From NCBI GenBank assembly GCA_031256525.1, contig JAIRQK010000109.1:1-8215 (forward strand): 8,215 nt of DNA. The letters are read 5' to 3'. Below, piece after piece: positions 1 to 6,618 of the stretch. The notes under the pieces were generated by a model. That model had not been told where the DNA came from. It made no database searches and worked only from the letters and a program-made list of their open reading frames with translations. This stretch comes from Campylobacteraceae bacterium. GTDB taxonomy: Bacteria; Campylobacterota; Campylobacteria; Campylobacterales; Campylobacteraceae. The number at the start of each line of letters is the position of its first letter. Position 1 is the first letter of the stretch. The translations under genes and the position numbers were made by a program.

Positions 1-451
1 CTGCTTCATCAGTAGTCATACCCAAAGTTGAAAGTTCATTAATTTTTAGGATAATGTCGCCCGATTTCACACCAGCACGATCAGCAGGAGTATCTTCTAT
101 TGGTGCAACTATCGTTATAGCCCCATCTTTCAAACCAAGCGTAAATCCCAATCCTCCAAACTCGCCATCAGTTTGAACTTTTAAATTTCCAAACTGTTTT
201 TCATCTAAATATCCAGAGTGTGCATCAAGATTTGATATAAGACCCTCTATGGATTTATCAATAAGCTCACTTAGAGTTAGGTCATCAACATAGTATTGCT
301 CAACTGTACTAATTATCTTTGTGAGTTTTGCTAATGATTCAAATCGGCTTTTGCTCGTATCAGCTTCATTTTTTGTTGTTTTTCCAAGCAAAACACCACT
401 GCCAATAAGCATAAAAGTAAAACCGATTATCATAAATTTTAGTTTGTTCAT
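1..451 (-). CDS. ctpA: S41-family C-terminal processing protease (CtpA-like), N-terminal part only
   Basis: Carboxy-terminal processing proteases of this family are serine proteases of the cell envelope that trim or degrade periplasmic substrates with the help of a PDZ domain. The visible 150 residues begin MNKLKFMIIGFTF, a short basic stretch followed by a hydrophobic segment (about residues 5-23), which fits a signal peptide or membrane anchor. A helical region with the family pattern VEQYYVDD...LIDKSIEGLISNLDAHSGYL (about residues 50-82) follows. The PDZ domain starts around residue 95 (GEFGGLGFTLG) and includes APIEDTPADRAGVKSGDIIL. The catalytic Ser-Lys region lies beyond the left edge, so activity cannot be judged. 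ATG at 451 is the first possible start: an in-frame TAA lies 15 bases upstream, and AAGGA (468-464) lies 12 bases upstream, a rather long spacing. The gene is divergent from clpB. The family is clear; the symbol follows general usage. Confidence 0.88.
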   Translation of the reverse strand, partial: MNKLKFMIIGFTFMLIGSGVLLGKTTKNEADTSKSRFESLAKLTKIISTVEQYYVDDLTLSELIDKSIEGLISNLDAHSGYLDEKQFGNLKVQTDGEFGGLGFTLGLKDGAITIVAPIEDTPADRAGVKSGDIILKINELSTLGMTTDEA

Positions 452-498
452 AAAAGTAGCTCGTCCTTAGGTGGTAAAAGAATTTAAATTGACTGTCC

Positions 499-504
499 AT
501 TATA
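499..504 (-). promoter_or_regulatory. Candidate -10 box for the ctpA-like gene
   Basis: On the minus strand this reads TATAAT, a perfect -10 hexamer, placed about 48 bases upstream of the ATG at 451. No good -35 box lies 16-18 bases upstream, which is common in Campylobacterota, where the -35 region is weakly conserved. A second possible -10 (TATACT, minus strand 518-513) lies slightly further upstream. In AT-rich DNA such hexamers also occur by chance. Confidence 0.4.
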
Positions 505-589
505 GATTAAGTAGTATAAAATCTAAGTTAAAAACGGAGAATAATTTAAAATTATCAAATGCATAGCTTTATATAAATTATTTAATATT

Positions 590-610
590 CTTGACAATAA
601 TAGACTAAAG
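590..610 (+). promoter_or_regulatory. HAIR-like inverted repeat, candidate HspR operator
   Basis: The site reads CTTGACA (590-596), seven bases, ACTAAAG (604-610). The published HspR operator, HAIR, is CTTGAGT-N7-ACTCAAG. This site keeps the exact N7 spacing and matches 11 of 14 defined positions. It covers the -35 hexamer and half the spacer of the clpB promoter, where a bound repressor would block RNA polymerase. HspR is known to repress clpB and other chaperone genes in Campylobacter, so position and target gene both fit. Part of the left arm is also the -35 box, so some of the match is shared with the promoter. HspR binding here is an inference. Confidence 0.55.
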
Positions 611-620
611 GTTGTATAAT
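591..620 (+). promoter_or_regulatory. Sigma-70 promoter of clpB
   Basis: A perfect -35 TTGACA (591-596) and a perfect -10 TATAAT (615-620) are separated by 18 bases. Transcription would begin near 627, giving a leader of about 30 bases before the ATG at 657. This is a much stronger consensus than usual for this phylum and would be very active unless repressed, which agrees with the overlapping HAIR-like repeat. Confidence 0.8.
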
Positions 621-656
621 GCTGATTTGATAAATTTAAGAAGTTGGGAGAACAAT

Positions 657-3230
657 ATGCAATCAATATTTGAAAAATTAACTCATCAAATGAGCGAGGC
701 TCTTCAAAGTGCTTTATCGTTAGCCCTACACGCAAAAAATAGCGAAGCAAAACCTTTGCATATGGTGTGGGCATTAACAACAAATACAAACTCTATTTTA
801 AATCAAGTTTTTAATAAGATGAATTTTGATAAAACAGCTTTTGAGTTAGATATAAAAAGTATGATTGATAAATATCCAAAAACTTCAAATATCACAAAAG
901 AGAGCATAAAACTCTCAAGAGATTTAGTTGATTCGTTACAAAAAGCAGAGGGCTTGATGAATGAGCTTGGAGATAGTTTTTTAGCAGTTGATACTTGGAT
1001 ATTGTCATCTCTTGAAAATGATGAAATAAATACTCTATTTAAAAAATATATAGATATTTTGGAGTTTAAAAAGACAATCTTATCGCTTCGTGGCGGAAAA
1101 AATATAAATTCGCAAACTTCTGATGATACATTAGAAGCTCTTAATAAATACGGCATTGATTTGACTAAAAAAGCGGTGGAAAATCTGCTTGCCCCAGTAA
1201 TTGGTCGTGATGAAGAGATTGCGAGAATGATGCAAATATTGATTAGAAAAACAAAAAACAATCCTATCCTAATAGGTGAGCCGGGAACTGGAAAAACTGC
1301 TATTGTTGAAGGACTTGCACAAAGAATTGTCAATAAAGAAGTTCCGCTATCTTTACAAAATAGAAGAGTGATTGCACTTGATATGAGTGCATTAATTGCA
1401 GGTGCAAAATATCGTGGTGAATTTGAAGATAGGTTAAAATCGGTCATTGAAGAGGTAAAAAAAGCGGGTGATATTATTCTGTTTATAGATGAAATTCATA
1501 CGATTGTTGGAGCTGGAGCTAGTGAGGGAAGTATGGACGCTGCAAATATTTTAAAACCAGCATTAGCGCGTGGCGAACTTCATACAGTTGGTGCGACAAC
1601 ATTAAAAGAGTATAGAAAATATTTTGAAAAAGATACTGCACTTCAAAGACGTTTTCAACCGATAGATGTAAGTGAGCCAACAATCAATGAGGCTTTGCAA
1701 ATTTTAAGAGGTATTAAAGATAAGCTCGAAACACACCATAATGTAACCATAATGGATAGTGCTTTGGTTTCAGCAGCGAAGCTGTCAAATAGATATATAG
1801 CTGATAGATTTTTGCCAGATAAAGCAATTGATTTAATTGATGAAGCAGCAGCTGAGCTTAAAATGCAAATAGAGAGCGAACCAGCTGAACTTAGTCGCAT
1901 TAAAAGGGTTATTAGCTCTTTGCATGTAGAAAAAGAGGCTCTGAAAATGGAAGAGAGCAAGCAAAATGATAAGCGACTAAAAGAGATAGAAAAAGAGCTT
2001 GCTGATAGTGAAGAAAAACGAAGAGCTTTAGAGGGTCAATTTAATCACGAAAAAGAGGTTTTTGGAAAAATTTCATCTATAAAAACAGAAGTTGATACAT
2101 TAAAAAGAGATGCTGAAATCGCAAAACGAAATAGTGATTTTAACAAAGCCGCTGAAATAGAATATGGAAAAATACCAGCACTATTAAATGAGGAGAAAGA
2201 GTTAAATGATACTTGGGCAAAAATGGTGCAAAATGGAACATTGCTTAAAAATCATGTTGATGAAGAGATGATAGCGACAATTGTTAGCAAATGGACTGGC
2301 ATTCCAGTTCGTAAAATGTTAACATCTGAAAAAGATAAAATTTTGCATGTAGAGGAGTATTTAAAAGCTGAAGTTGTGGGGCAAGATGAAGCGATTCGTG
2401 CGATAAGTAGAGCAATAAAAAGAAATAAAGCTGGTCTTAGTGAGCAAAACAAGCCAATTGGAAGTTTTCTATTTTTAGGACCAACTGGAGTTGGCAAAAC
2501 TCAAAGTGCAAAAGCATTAGCAAAATTTTTATTTGATAGCGAAAAAGCACTTTTAAGGTTTGATATGAGCGAATATATGGAAAAACACTCAGTAAGTCGC
2601 TTAGTTGGTGCACCTCCAGGATATGTTGGATATGAGGAGGGTGGTCAATTAACTGAAGCAGCAAGAAGAAAACCATACAGTGTTATACTTTTTGATGAAA
2701 TAGAAAAAGCACATCCAGATGTTTTTAATATTTTGCTTCAGGTTCTTGATGATGGTAGGTTGACTGACAATAAAGGCGTTACGGTTGATTTTAAAAACAC
2801 AATTATCATTTTAACATCAAATATTGCAAGTTCTAAAATTATGGAGTTTGAAGGCGAAACAAGAAGAGATGCTGTAATGAATGAACTGAAACTACACTTT
2901 AAGCCAGAGTTTCTAAATAGGCTTGATGATGTCATTATTTTCAATCCTTTAACAGAAGATGGACTTAGAGAAATTGTAACTATAATGTTTAAAGAGATAG
3001 AGAAAAAACTTGAAAATAAAAATATAAAAGCTACTTTGACAAAAGCGGCAAGTGGCTTAATAGCAGAGGCTGGATTTGATGTGGTGTATGGTGCAAGACC
3101 ACTTAAACGTGCACTTTACGAGTTTGTAGAAGATGAACTTGCGATTATGATACTTGAAGATGAGATAAAAGACGGAGATAGTATAAATATTGACACAAAA
3201 GATAAGAAGATAGTCATTACAAAAGTTTAG
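657..3230 (+). CDS. clpB: Chaperone ClpB (Hsp100 disaggregase)
   Basis: ClpB is a cytoplasmic hexameric AAA+ ATPase that extracts polypeptides from aggregates together with DnaK. The 857-residue product has the full architecture. The Clp N-domain covers about residues 1-145. The first AAA domain has Walker A GEPGTGKT (207-214) and Walker B with D278-E279. A charged coiled-coil M domain (about 400-525), found in ClpB but not in ClpA, follows. The second AAA domain has Walker A GPTGVGKT (608-615) and Walker B with D680-E681. The C-terminal domain contains [19 protein letters not shown] see no ClpP-binding IGL/IGF loop, as expected for ClpB. The start is the ATG at 657, preceded by GGGAG (646-650) at 6-base spacing. 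A TTG at 612 is also in frame but lies across the -10 box and upstream of the predicted transcript start. Expression probably depends on the promoter and HAIR-like site just upstream. Confidence 0.97.
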   Translation: MQSIFEKLTHQMSEALQSALSLALHAKNSEAKPLHMVWALTTNTNSILNQVFNKMNFDKTAFELDIKSMIDKYPKTSNITKESIKLSRDLVDSLQKAEGLMNELGDSFLAVDTWILSSLENDEINTLFKKYIDILEFKKTILSLRGGKNINSQTSDDTLEALNKYGIDLTKKAVENLLAPVIGRDEEIARMMQILIRKTKNNPILIGEPGTGKTAIVEGLAQRIVNKEVPLSLQNRRVIALDMSALIAGAKYRGEFEDRLKSVIEEVKKAGDIILFIDEIHTIVGAGASEGSMDAANILKPALARGELHTVGATTLKEYRKYFEKDTALQRRFQPIDVSEPTINEALQILRGIKDKLETHHNVTIMDSALVSAAKLSNRYIADRFLPDKAIDLIDEAAAELKMQIESEPAELSRIKRVISSLHVEKEALKMEESKQNDKRLKEIEKELADSEEKRRALEGQFNHEKEVFGKISSIKTEVDTLKRDAEIAKRNSDFNKAAEIEYGKIPALLNEEKELNDTWAKMVQNGTLLKNHVDEEMIATIVSKWTGIPVRKMLTSEKDKILHVEEYLKAEVVGQDEAIRAISRAIKRNKAGLSEQNKPIGSFLFLGPTGVGKTQSAKALAKFLFDSEKALLRFDMSEYMEKHSVSRLVGAPPGYVGYEEGGQLTEAARRKPYSVILFDEIEKAHPDVFNILLQVLDDGRLTDNKGVTVDFKNTIIILTSNIASSKIMEFEGETRRDAVMNELKLHFKPEFLNRLDDVIIFNPLTEDGLREIVTIMFKEIEKKLENKNIKATLTKAASGLIAEAGFDVVYGARPLKRALYEFVEDELAIMILEDEIKDGDSINIDTKDKKIVITKV

Positions 3231-3231
3231 T

Positions 3232-3249
3232 TCCCAATATTTTTTGGGA
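3232..3249 (+). terminator. Weak hairpin after clpB, possible terminator
   Basis: TCCCAA (3232-3237) and TTGGGA (3244-3249) form a perfect 6-bp stem with a 6-base loop, directly after the clpB stop codon. No T-run follows the stem, so it is not a standard intrinsic terminator. It could slow polymerase, protect the 3' end of the mRNA, or be inert. Termination between clpB and rpmH is therefore uncertain. Confidence 0.35.
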
Positions 3250-3286
3250 GTTAGGCTTGGTATATTTGAGAAAATTTTACACACAT

Positions 3287-3328
3287 TTAACACTATTTAT
3301 AGCTACTTAAGTAATATTGCAGTAAAAT
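3287..3328 (+). promoter_or_regulatory. Probable promoter region of the rpmH operon
   Basis: The 130-base gap before rpmH has two -10-like boxes, TAATAT (3312-3317) and TAAAAT (3323-3328). A -35-like TTAACA (3287-3292) lies 19 bases before the first. No combination is close to consensus. The box at 3323 would put the transcript start near 3335, leaving a short leader with the strong ribosome binding site of rpmH. A promoter here is expected because an essential ribosomal operon should not depend on clpB transcription, but the exact site is a guess. Confidence 0.4.
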
Positions 3329-3360
3329 CACGGGCTAAATTATTTTAAACAAGGAAAGAT

Positions 3361-3495
3361 ATGAAACGTACCTATCAACCGCACAAAACTCCAAAGAAGA
3401 GAACTCATGGGTTTCGTGTAAGAATGAAGACCAAAAATGGCAGAAAAGTTATTAATGCAAGACGTGCAAAAGGCAGAAGAAGATTGGCAGTTTAA
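3361..3495 (+). CDS. rpmH: 50S ribosomal protein L34
   Basis: L34 is a very small basic protein of the large ribosomal subunit. The product has 44 residues, the usual bacterial length. It begins [20 protein letters not shown] and ends KGRRRLAV, carrying the family signature KRTYQP, HGFR, and the Lys/Arg-rich C-terminus. The ribosome binding site AAGGAAAG (3351-3358) lies just before the ATG. It is first in an operon with rnpA, the usual bacterial pairing of L34 with the RNase P protein. Its last four codons and stop are shared, in another frame, with the proposed start of rnpA, so translation of the two is probably coupled. dnaA, the classic neighbour in many bacteria, is absent; clpB precedes it instead. 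Confidence 0.98.
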   Translation: MKRTYQPHKTPKKRTHGFRVRMKTKNGRKVINARRAKGRRRLAV

Positions 3496-3815
3496 AAAGT
3501 TTTAATTCACTAAATGATAGTAGTGAATTTTCTTTAATTTTCAAAGAATCAAGTAGATGGCATAGCAAATATGCCGTGATCTTTTACAAAGCAACAGATG
3601 AAAAAAAGAGTGGTTTTATTGCAAGTAAAAAAGTTGGAAATTCTGTAAAAAGAAATCTTGCAAAGAGAAGACTTAGAGCGATTTTTGTTGAATTTTGCGA
3701 TACTTTAATAGGTGGAACATACATTTTTGTAGCAAAAGAGAGCATAAATAGCGTTAGTTATGAAGAGCTGAAAAACTCTATTTTATGGTCATTTAAGAAA
3801 TTGGGCTGTATTTGA
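3483..3815 (+). CDS. rnpA: Ribonuclease P protein component, proposed ATT start
   Basis: RnpA binds the catalytic RNase P RNA and helps it cleave 5' leaders from precursor tRNAs. The frame encodes the family's N-terminal pattern ([15 protein letters not shown]), a central strand with [11 protein letters not shown], the basic helix [10 protein letters not shown] corresponding to the RNR motif, and the late strand [10 protein letters not shown]. From position 3456 to the GTG at 3576 the frame has no ATG, GTG or TTG. Starting at GTG 3576 would remove the conserved N-terminal helix and leave only 79 residues. ATT at 3483 gives 110 residues, a normal length, and places the first conserved Phe at residue 7, close to its position in E. 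coli RnpA. AAGG (3470-3473) lies 9 bases before it. The start overlaps rpmH by 13 bases. In the RNR motif the third residue is Leu rather than Arg. Identity is secure; the exact start is inferred. Confidence 0.85.
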   Translation: MGSLKSFNSLNDSSEFSLIFKESSRWHSKYAVIFYKATDEKKSGFIASKKVGNSVKRNLAKRRLRAIFVEFCDTLIGGTYIFVAKESINSVSYEELKNSILWSFKKLGCI

Positions 3816-3819
3816 GACT

Positions 3820-4149
3820 ATGATAAAAAGATTTTTTTTATGGAATTTAAAAATTTATCAGAGGTTTTTTACTCTTTTCTCTTTTGGAAGTTGCAGATAT
3901 TATCCGACATGCTCTGAATATGCAAAGTGGCAAATTGAGAATAATTCGTTGATTTTAGCAATTTTTGCGACAATTTTAAGAATTTTAAGATGCAATAAGC
4001 TGTTTGTTGGTGGTATTGATTACCCAAAAATAAGAAGGACAAAACTTAAAAAACCTATCTCTTTGGAAAGATATTGTTATTGTAAAAAAATAGTATTTTG
4101 GTTTATACCATTTGATTGTAAAACTTTATATGTGGTTAAATCGCTTTAA
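3820..4149 (+). CDS. yidD: Membrane protein insertion efficiency factor YidD
   Basis: YidD is a small membrane-associated protein that helps YidC/Sec insert inner-membrane proteins; its mechanism is not well understood. The 109-residue product has the family core: an N-terminal amphipathic helix (MIKRFFLWNLKIYQRFF), then SCRYYPTCSEYA (about residues 24-35), a hydrophobic segment, RCNKLFVGG and IDYP. The usual RCNP motif reads RCNK. A basic tail (about residues 75-109) ends with FWFIPFDCKTLYVVKSL; from memory, Helicobacter YidD has a similar C-terminal extension, so it looks like a lineage trait, not a frameshift. The gene begins 4 bases after the rnpA stop and has no strong ribosome binding site, which suggests translation coupled to rnpA. 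It lies directly before yidC, its functional partner. Confidence 0.92.
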   Translation: MIKRFFLWNLKIYQRFFTLFSFGSCRYYPTCSEYAKWQIENNSLILAIFATILRILRCNKLFVGGIDYPKIRRTKLKKPISLERYCYCKKIVFWFIPFDCKTLYVVKSL

Positions 4150-4168
4150 ATTATGTTAAGGATTATTC

Positions 4169-5767
4169 GTGATAGATAAAATGGGTACTCAGCAGAGACT
4201 ACTACTCGCAATCGTTTTAGCGTTTGCTTTTTTTGTTATTTATGGTCATTTTTTGGCTCCTAAAAATCCACAAGAAGTTTCAAACAATACAACAAATCAA
4301 ACCGTAGATCAACAAGCAGCACCATTGGTTCAAACTTCAGATGACACAAAGTCGAGTGTTGTTTCAACAACAACTTCGCAGAATGCAGTAAGTGGTGAAA
4401 TAATTGCTAAAGTTTTTGCAGATCAGTATGAACTACATATAGATAGACTTGGTAGAATCTCAAAATATTATCTCAATGGTGAAAATTTTAAAGATGAAAA
4501 TGGAGAGAGAATCCAGCTTTTAGATGCAAGTTTTAATCTTTTGCCGCTTGAAATTCGTTTTACAGATACTATTACCAATAATGAAGCATTTATGACACCT
4601 TATAAGTCAGATATAAGCGAGGTAAGATTGGATGCAGATGAGAACAAAACTGTAGTTTTAACTCAAGAACTCTCATCTACAGTGGTAACAAAAAAGATAA
4701 CTTTTACTCAAAATGCAGGATACAATGTTGATGTTGAACTTACTTCGCCACTTGAGTATTTCATTACTCCGGGATTCAGACCAAATGTAGTAGCTGATGG
4801 ATATACATTTCATGGTGCAATTATTCAAAAGCCTGATAAGTCTATAGAAAAAATTGAAGATGGCGATGCTAAAAAAACATTTACTTTTGAAAATGCGAGA
4901 TTTACAGCAGCTTCAGATAGATATTACACAACACTTCTTGCAAATTTTGATAATGGTTTTAGCACAGTAGTTTCTTCTAAAGATAACAACCCAAATGTAT
5001 TCATAAGAGGCAAAAGTGAAATGAGCCTCACTGGGTACATTGGTCCAAAATCTAGAGAGAATATTCATGCTGTAAACAAAGAGCTTGATCCAGTAATTGA
5101 GTATGGATTCTTTACAGCTATCTCTAAACCACTATTCTCTTTGCTCTATTTTCTGCACGATAAAATAGGTAATTGGGGTTGGGCGATTGTAATTTTAACA
5201 ATACTCATAAGACTTGTTCTATATCCACTTACATACAAAGGTATGGTGTCAATGAATAAGCTAAAAGAGTTAGCTCCAAAGGTAAAAGAGTTACAAAATC
5301 AATACAAAGATGATAAGCAGAAACTTAATGTAAAGATGATGGAGTTGTACAAAAAACATGGTGCAAACCCAATGGGTGGATGTTTGCCGATACTTATTCA
5401 AATTCCGATTTTCTTTGCAATATATAGAGTTTTATTGAATGCTATCGAACTTAAAAATGCCCCATGGATACTTTGGATAGAAGATTTGGCTATAAAAGAC
5501 CCATATTTTGTTTTACCTATCTTAATGGGTCTAACGATGTATCTACAACAAAGACTTACGCCAACGAATTTTATAGATCCAATGCAAGAGAAAATTATGA
5601 GAATGTTGCCTATTATTTTCACATTTTTCTTTATTTGGTTTCCAGCAGGACTTACACTCTATTGGTTTATAAATAATCTATTTTCAGTTTTCCAACAACT
5701 CTATGTAAATAGAATTTTTGACAAAAAGAAAGAGGCGGCAGAGTTGGCTAAAAAGGAAAAACAATGA
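4169..5767 (+). CDS. yidC: Membrane protein insertase YidC
   Basis: YidC inserts and folds inner-membrane proteins, alone or with SecYEG. The 532-residue product has the Gram-negative layout. A first membrane helix (about residues 11-28) is followed by a Thr/Gln/Ser-rich linker and a large periplasmic beta domain up to about residue 310. The conserved insertase core has membrane segments near 336-356, 403-426, 445-465 and a hydrophobic pair at 479-512. R348 (in LIRLVLYPLTYK) corresponds to the conserved arginine of the hydrophilic groove. A cytoplasmic hairpin (PKVKELQNQYKDDKQKLN) and FPAGLTLYW are also typical. The Lys-rich tail (from about 517) probably contacts ribosomes. GTG at 4169 is chosen because AAGGA (4158-4162) lies 6 bases upstream; the in-frame ATG at 4181 would be 18 bases from it. 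It overlaps jag by 4 bases (ATGA). Confidence 0.97.
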   Translation: MIDKMGTQQRLLLAIVLAFAFFVIYGHFLAPKNPQEVSNNTTNQTVDQQAAPLVQTSDDTKSSVVSTTTSQNAVSGEIIAKVFADQYELHIDRLGRISKYYLNGENFKDENGERIQLLDASFNLLPLEIRFTDTITNNEAFMTPYKSDISEVRLDADENKTVVLTQELSSTVVTKKITFTQNAGYNVDVELTSPLEYFITPGFRPNVVADGYTFHGAIIQKPDKSIEKIEDGDAKKTFTFENARFTAASDRYYTTLLANFDNGFSTVVSSKDNNPNVFIRGKSEMSLTGYIGPKSRENIHAVNKELDPVIEYGFFTAISKPLFSLLYFLHDKIGNWGWAIVILTILIRLVLYPLTYKGMVSMNKLKELAPKVKELQNQYKDDKQKLNVKMMELYKKHGANPMGGCLPILIQIPIFFAIYRVLLNAIELKNAPWILWIEDLAIKDPYFVLPILMGLTMYLQQRLTPTNFIDPMQEKIMRMLPIIFTFFFIWFPAGLTLYWFINNLFSVFQQLYVNRIFDKKKEAAELAKKEKQ

Positions 5768-6618
5768 TAAAAGTTGAAGCACTTACATTAGAAGAGGCAT
5801 ATTCAAAAGCGGCAAGCGAACTCTCTTGTTCTGTTACAGAGTTAGAGCTAAATGTTATACAATATCCAAGTAGTGGTTTTTTGGGATTTGGTAAAAAAAT
5901 AGCGATTGTTGAGGCAAAGAGAATCGGCAGAGGATATTCGCACCCAAAAGCAAAAAATGAGAGAGCAAATGAGCCAAAATATGAAAATCATCAAAATAAA
6001 AAAGATAAAAATAGACAAAAAGAGAGAAATTTTGATAGAAAAAATGTACATACAAATAGAGAAAATTTAGTCAAAGATGAGCAAAAAGATAAAAAAAATG
6101 TAGAAACTAAAACAGAAAAACAGCCATTTTTATCAAGAGAAAAGGCTAATCCAGCAACTATTGTAGGTGAAGTAAAAAATGGACTTGTCAGACTCTTTGA
6201 ACATAGTTGCTACGATATATCAAAGATAGAAGTTTCAGTCTTTGATGAAGATACTCTCTTGGTTGAGTTTGATGGCGAAGATGCTGCTCTTTTAATAGGA
6301 AAAGAGGGGTATAGGTATAAAGCAATTTCATATTTAATTTATAATTGGGTAAATATAAAATATGGACTTAATATCAGACTTGAAATAGCTGAGTTTTTGA
6401 AAAACAAAGAAGAGATGATAGATAGTTATCTTGAAAATGTGATAGAGCGTGTAAAAAATCAAGGAAGAGGGCAAACTAAAATACTTGATGGCGTGCTTAT
6501 TAAAATTGCACTTGAGAAGTTAAGAACCACCTTCCCGGAAAAATATGTAGGTATTAAAAATGGAAGAGATGGCGGACGATTTATTGTTGTGAACGATTTC
6601 AACAGGAAAGAAAAATAG
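5764..6618 (+). CDS. jag: Jag/KhpB-like RNA-binding protein (Jag-N, KH, degenerate R3H)
   Basis: Jag (KhpB, EloR in Gram-positives) is an RNA-binding protein often encoded next to yidC. In streptococci it affects cell elongation and division; its job in Campylobacterota is unclear. The 284-residue product has a Jag-N domain (residues 1 to about 52, ending SSGFLGFGKKIAIVEA), then a low-complexity Lys/Asn/Glu linker (about 58-130), then a KH domain with the RNA-binding GKEG loop (179-182). The C-terminal stretch sits where R3H is expected, but the RxxxH signature reads RTTFP, so the histidine is missing, while GRDGGRFIVVNDF retains the later part. The ATG overlaps the yidC stop (ATGA) and is preceded by AAGGA (5753-5757) at 6-base spacing. 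The stop TAG overlaps the proposed ATA start of mnmE. Confidence 0.93.
   Translation: MIKVEALTLEEAYSKAASELSCSVTELELNVIQYPSSGFLGFGKKIAIVEAKRIGRGYSHPKAKNERANEPKYENHQNKKDKNRQKERNFDRKNVHTNRENLVKDEQKDKKNVETKTEKQPFLSREKANPATIVGEVKNGLVRLFEHSCYDISKIEVSVFDEDTLLVEFDGEDAALLIGKEGYRYKAISYLIYNWVNIKYGLNIRLEIAEFLKNKEEMIDSYLENVIERVKNQGRGQTKILDGVLIKIALEKLRTTFPEKYVGIKNGRDGGRFIVVNDFNRKEK

Noticed and set aside
612..656. TTG at 612 as the clpB start, adding 15 residues
   Set aside because: It lies just ahead of and across the -10 box, upstream of the predicted transcript start, and has no ribosome binding site. ATG 657 has GGGAG at 6 bases and gives the usual ClpB N-terminus.
803..1447. 214-codon open frame on the minus strand inside clpB
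   Set aside because: It lies wholly antisense to a certain gene, its translation shows no recognisable domain, and AT-rich coding DNA often leaves such antisense frames open.
3304..3313. Perfect 10-bp palindrome TACTTAAGTA between clpB and rpmH
   Set aside because: Palindromes of this length are expected several times by chance in 8 kb, and it does not extend further. It sits near promoter elements but there is no known regulator to assign.
3576..3815. GTG at 3576 as the rnpA start (79-residue protein)
   Set aside because: It removes the conserved N-terminal helix that is clearly encoded in the same frame upstream, and it has no suitable ribosome binding site.
5464..5676. 70-codon plus-strand frame inside yidC
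   Set aside because: It overlaps the conserved insertase core in another frame and shows no domain.
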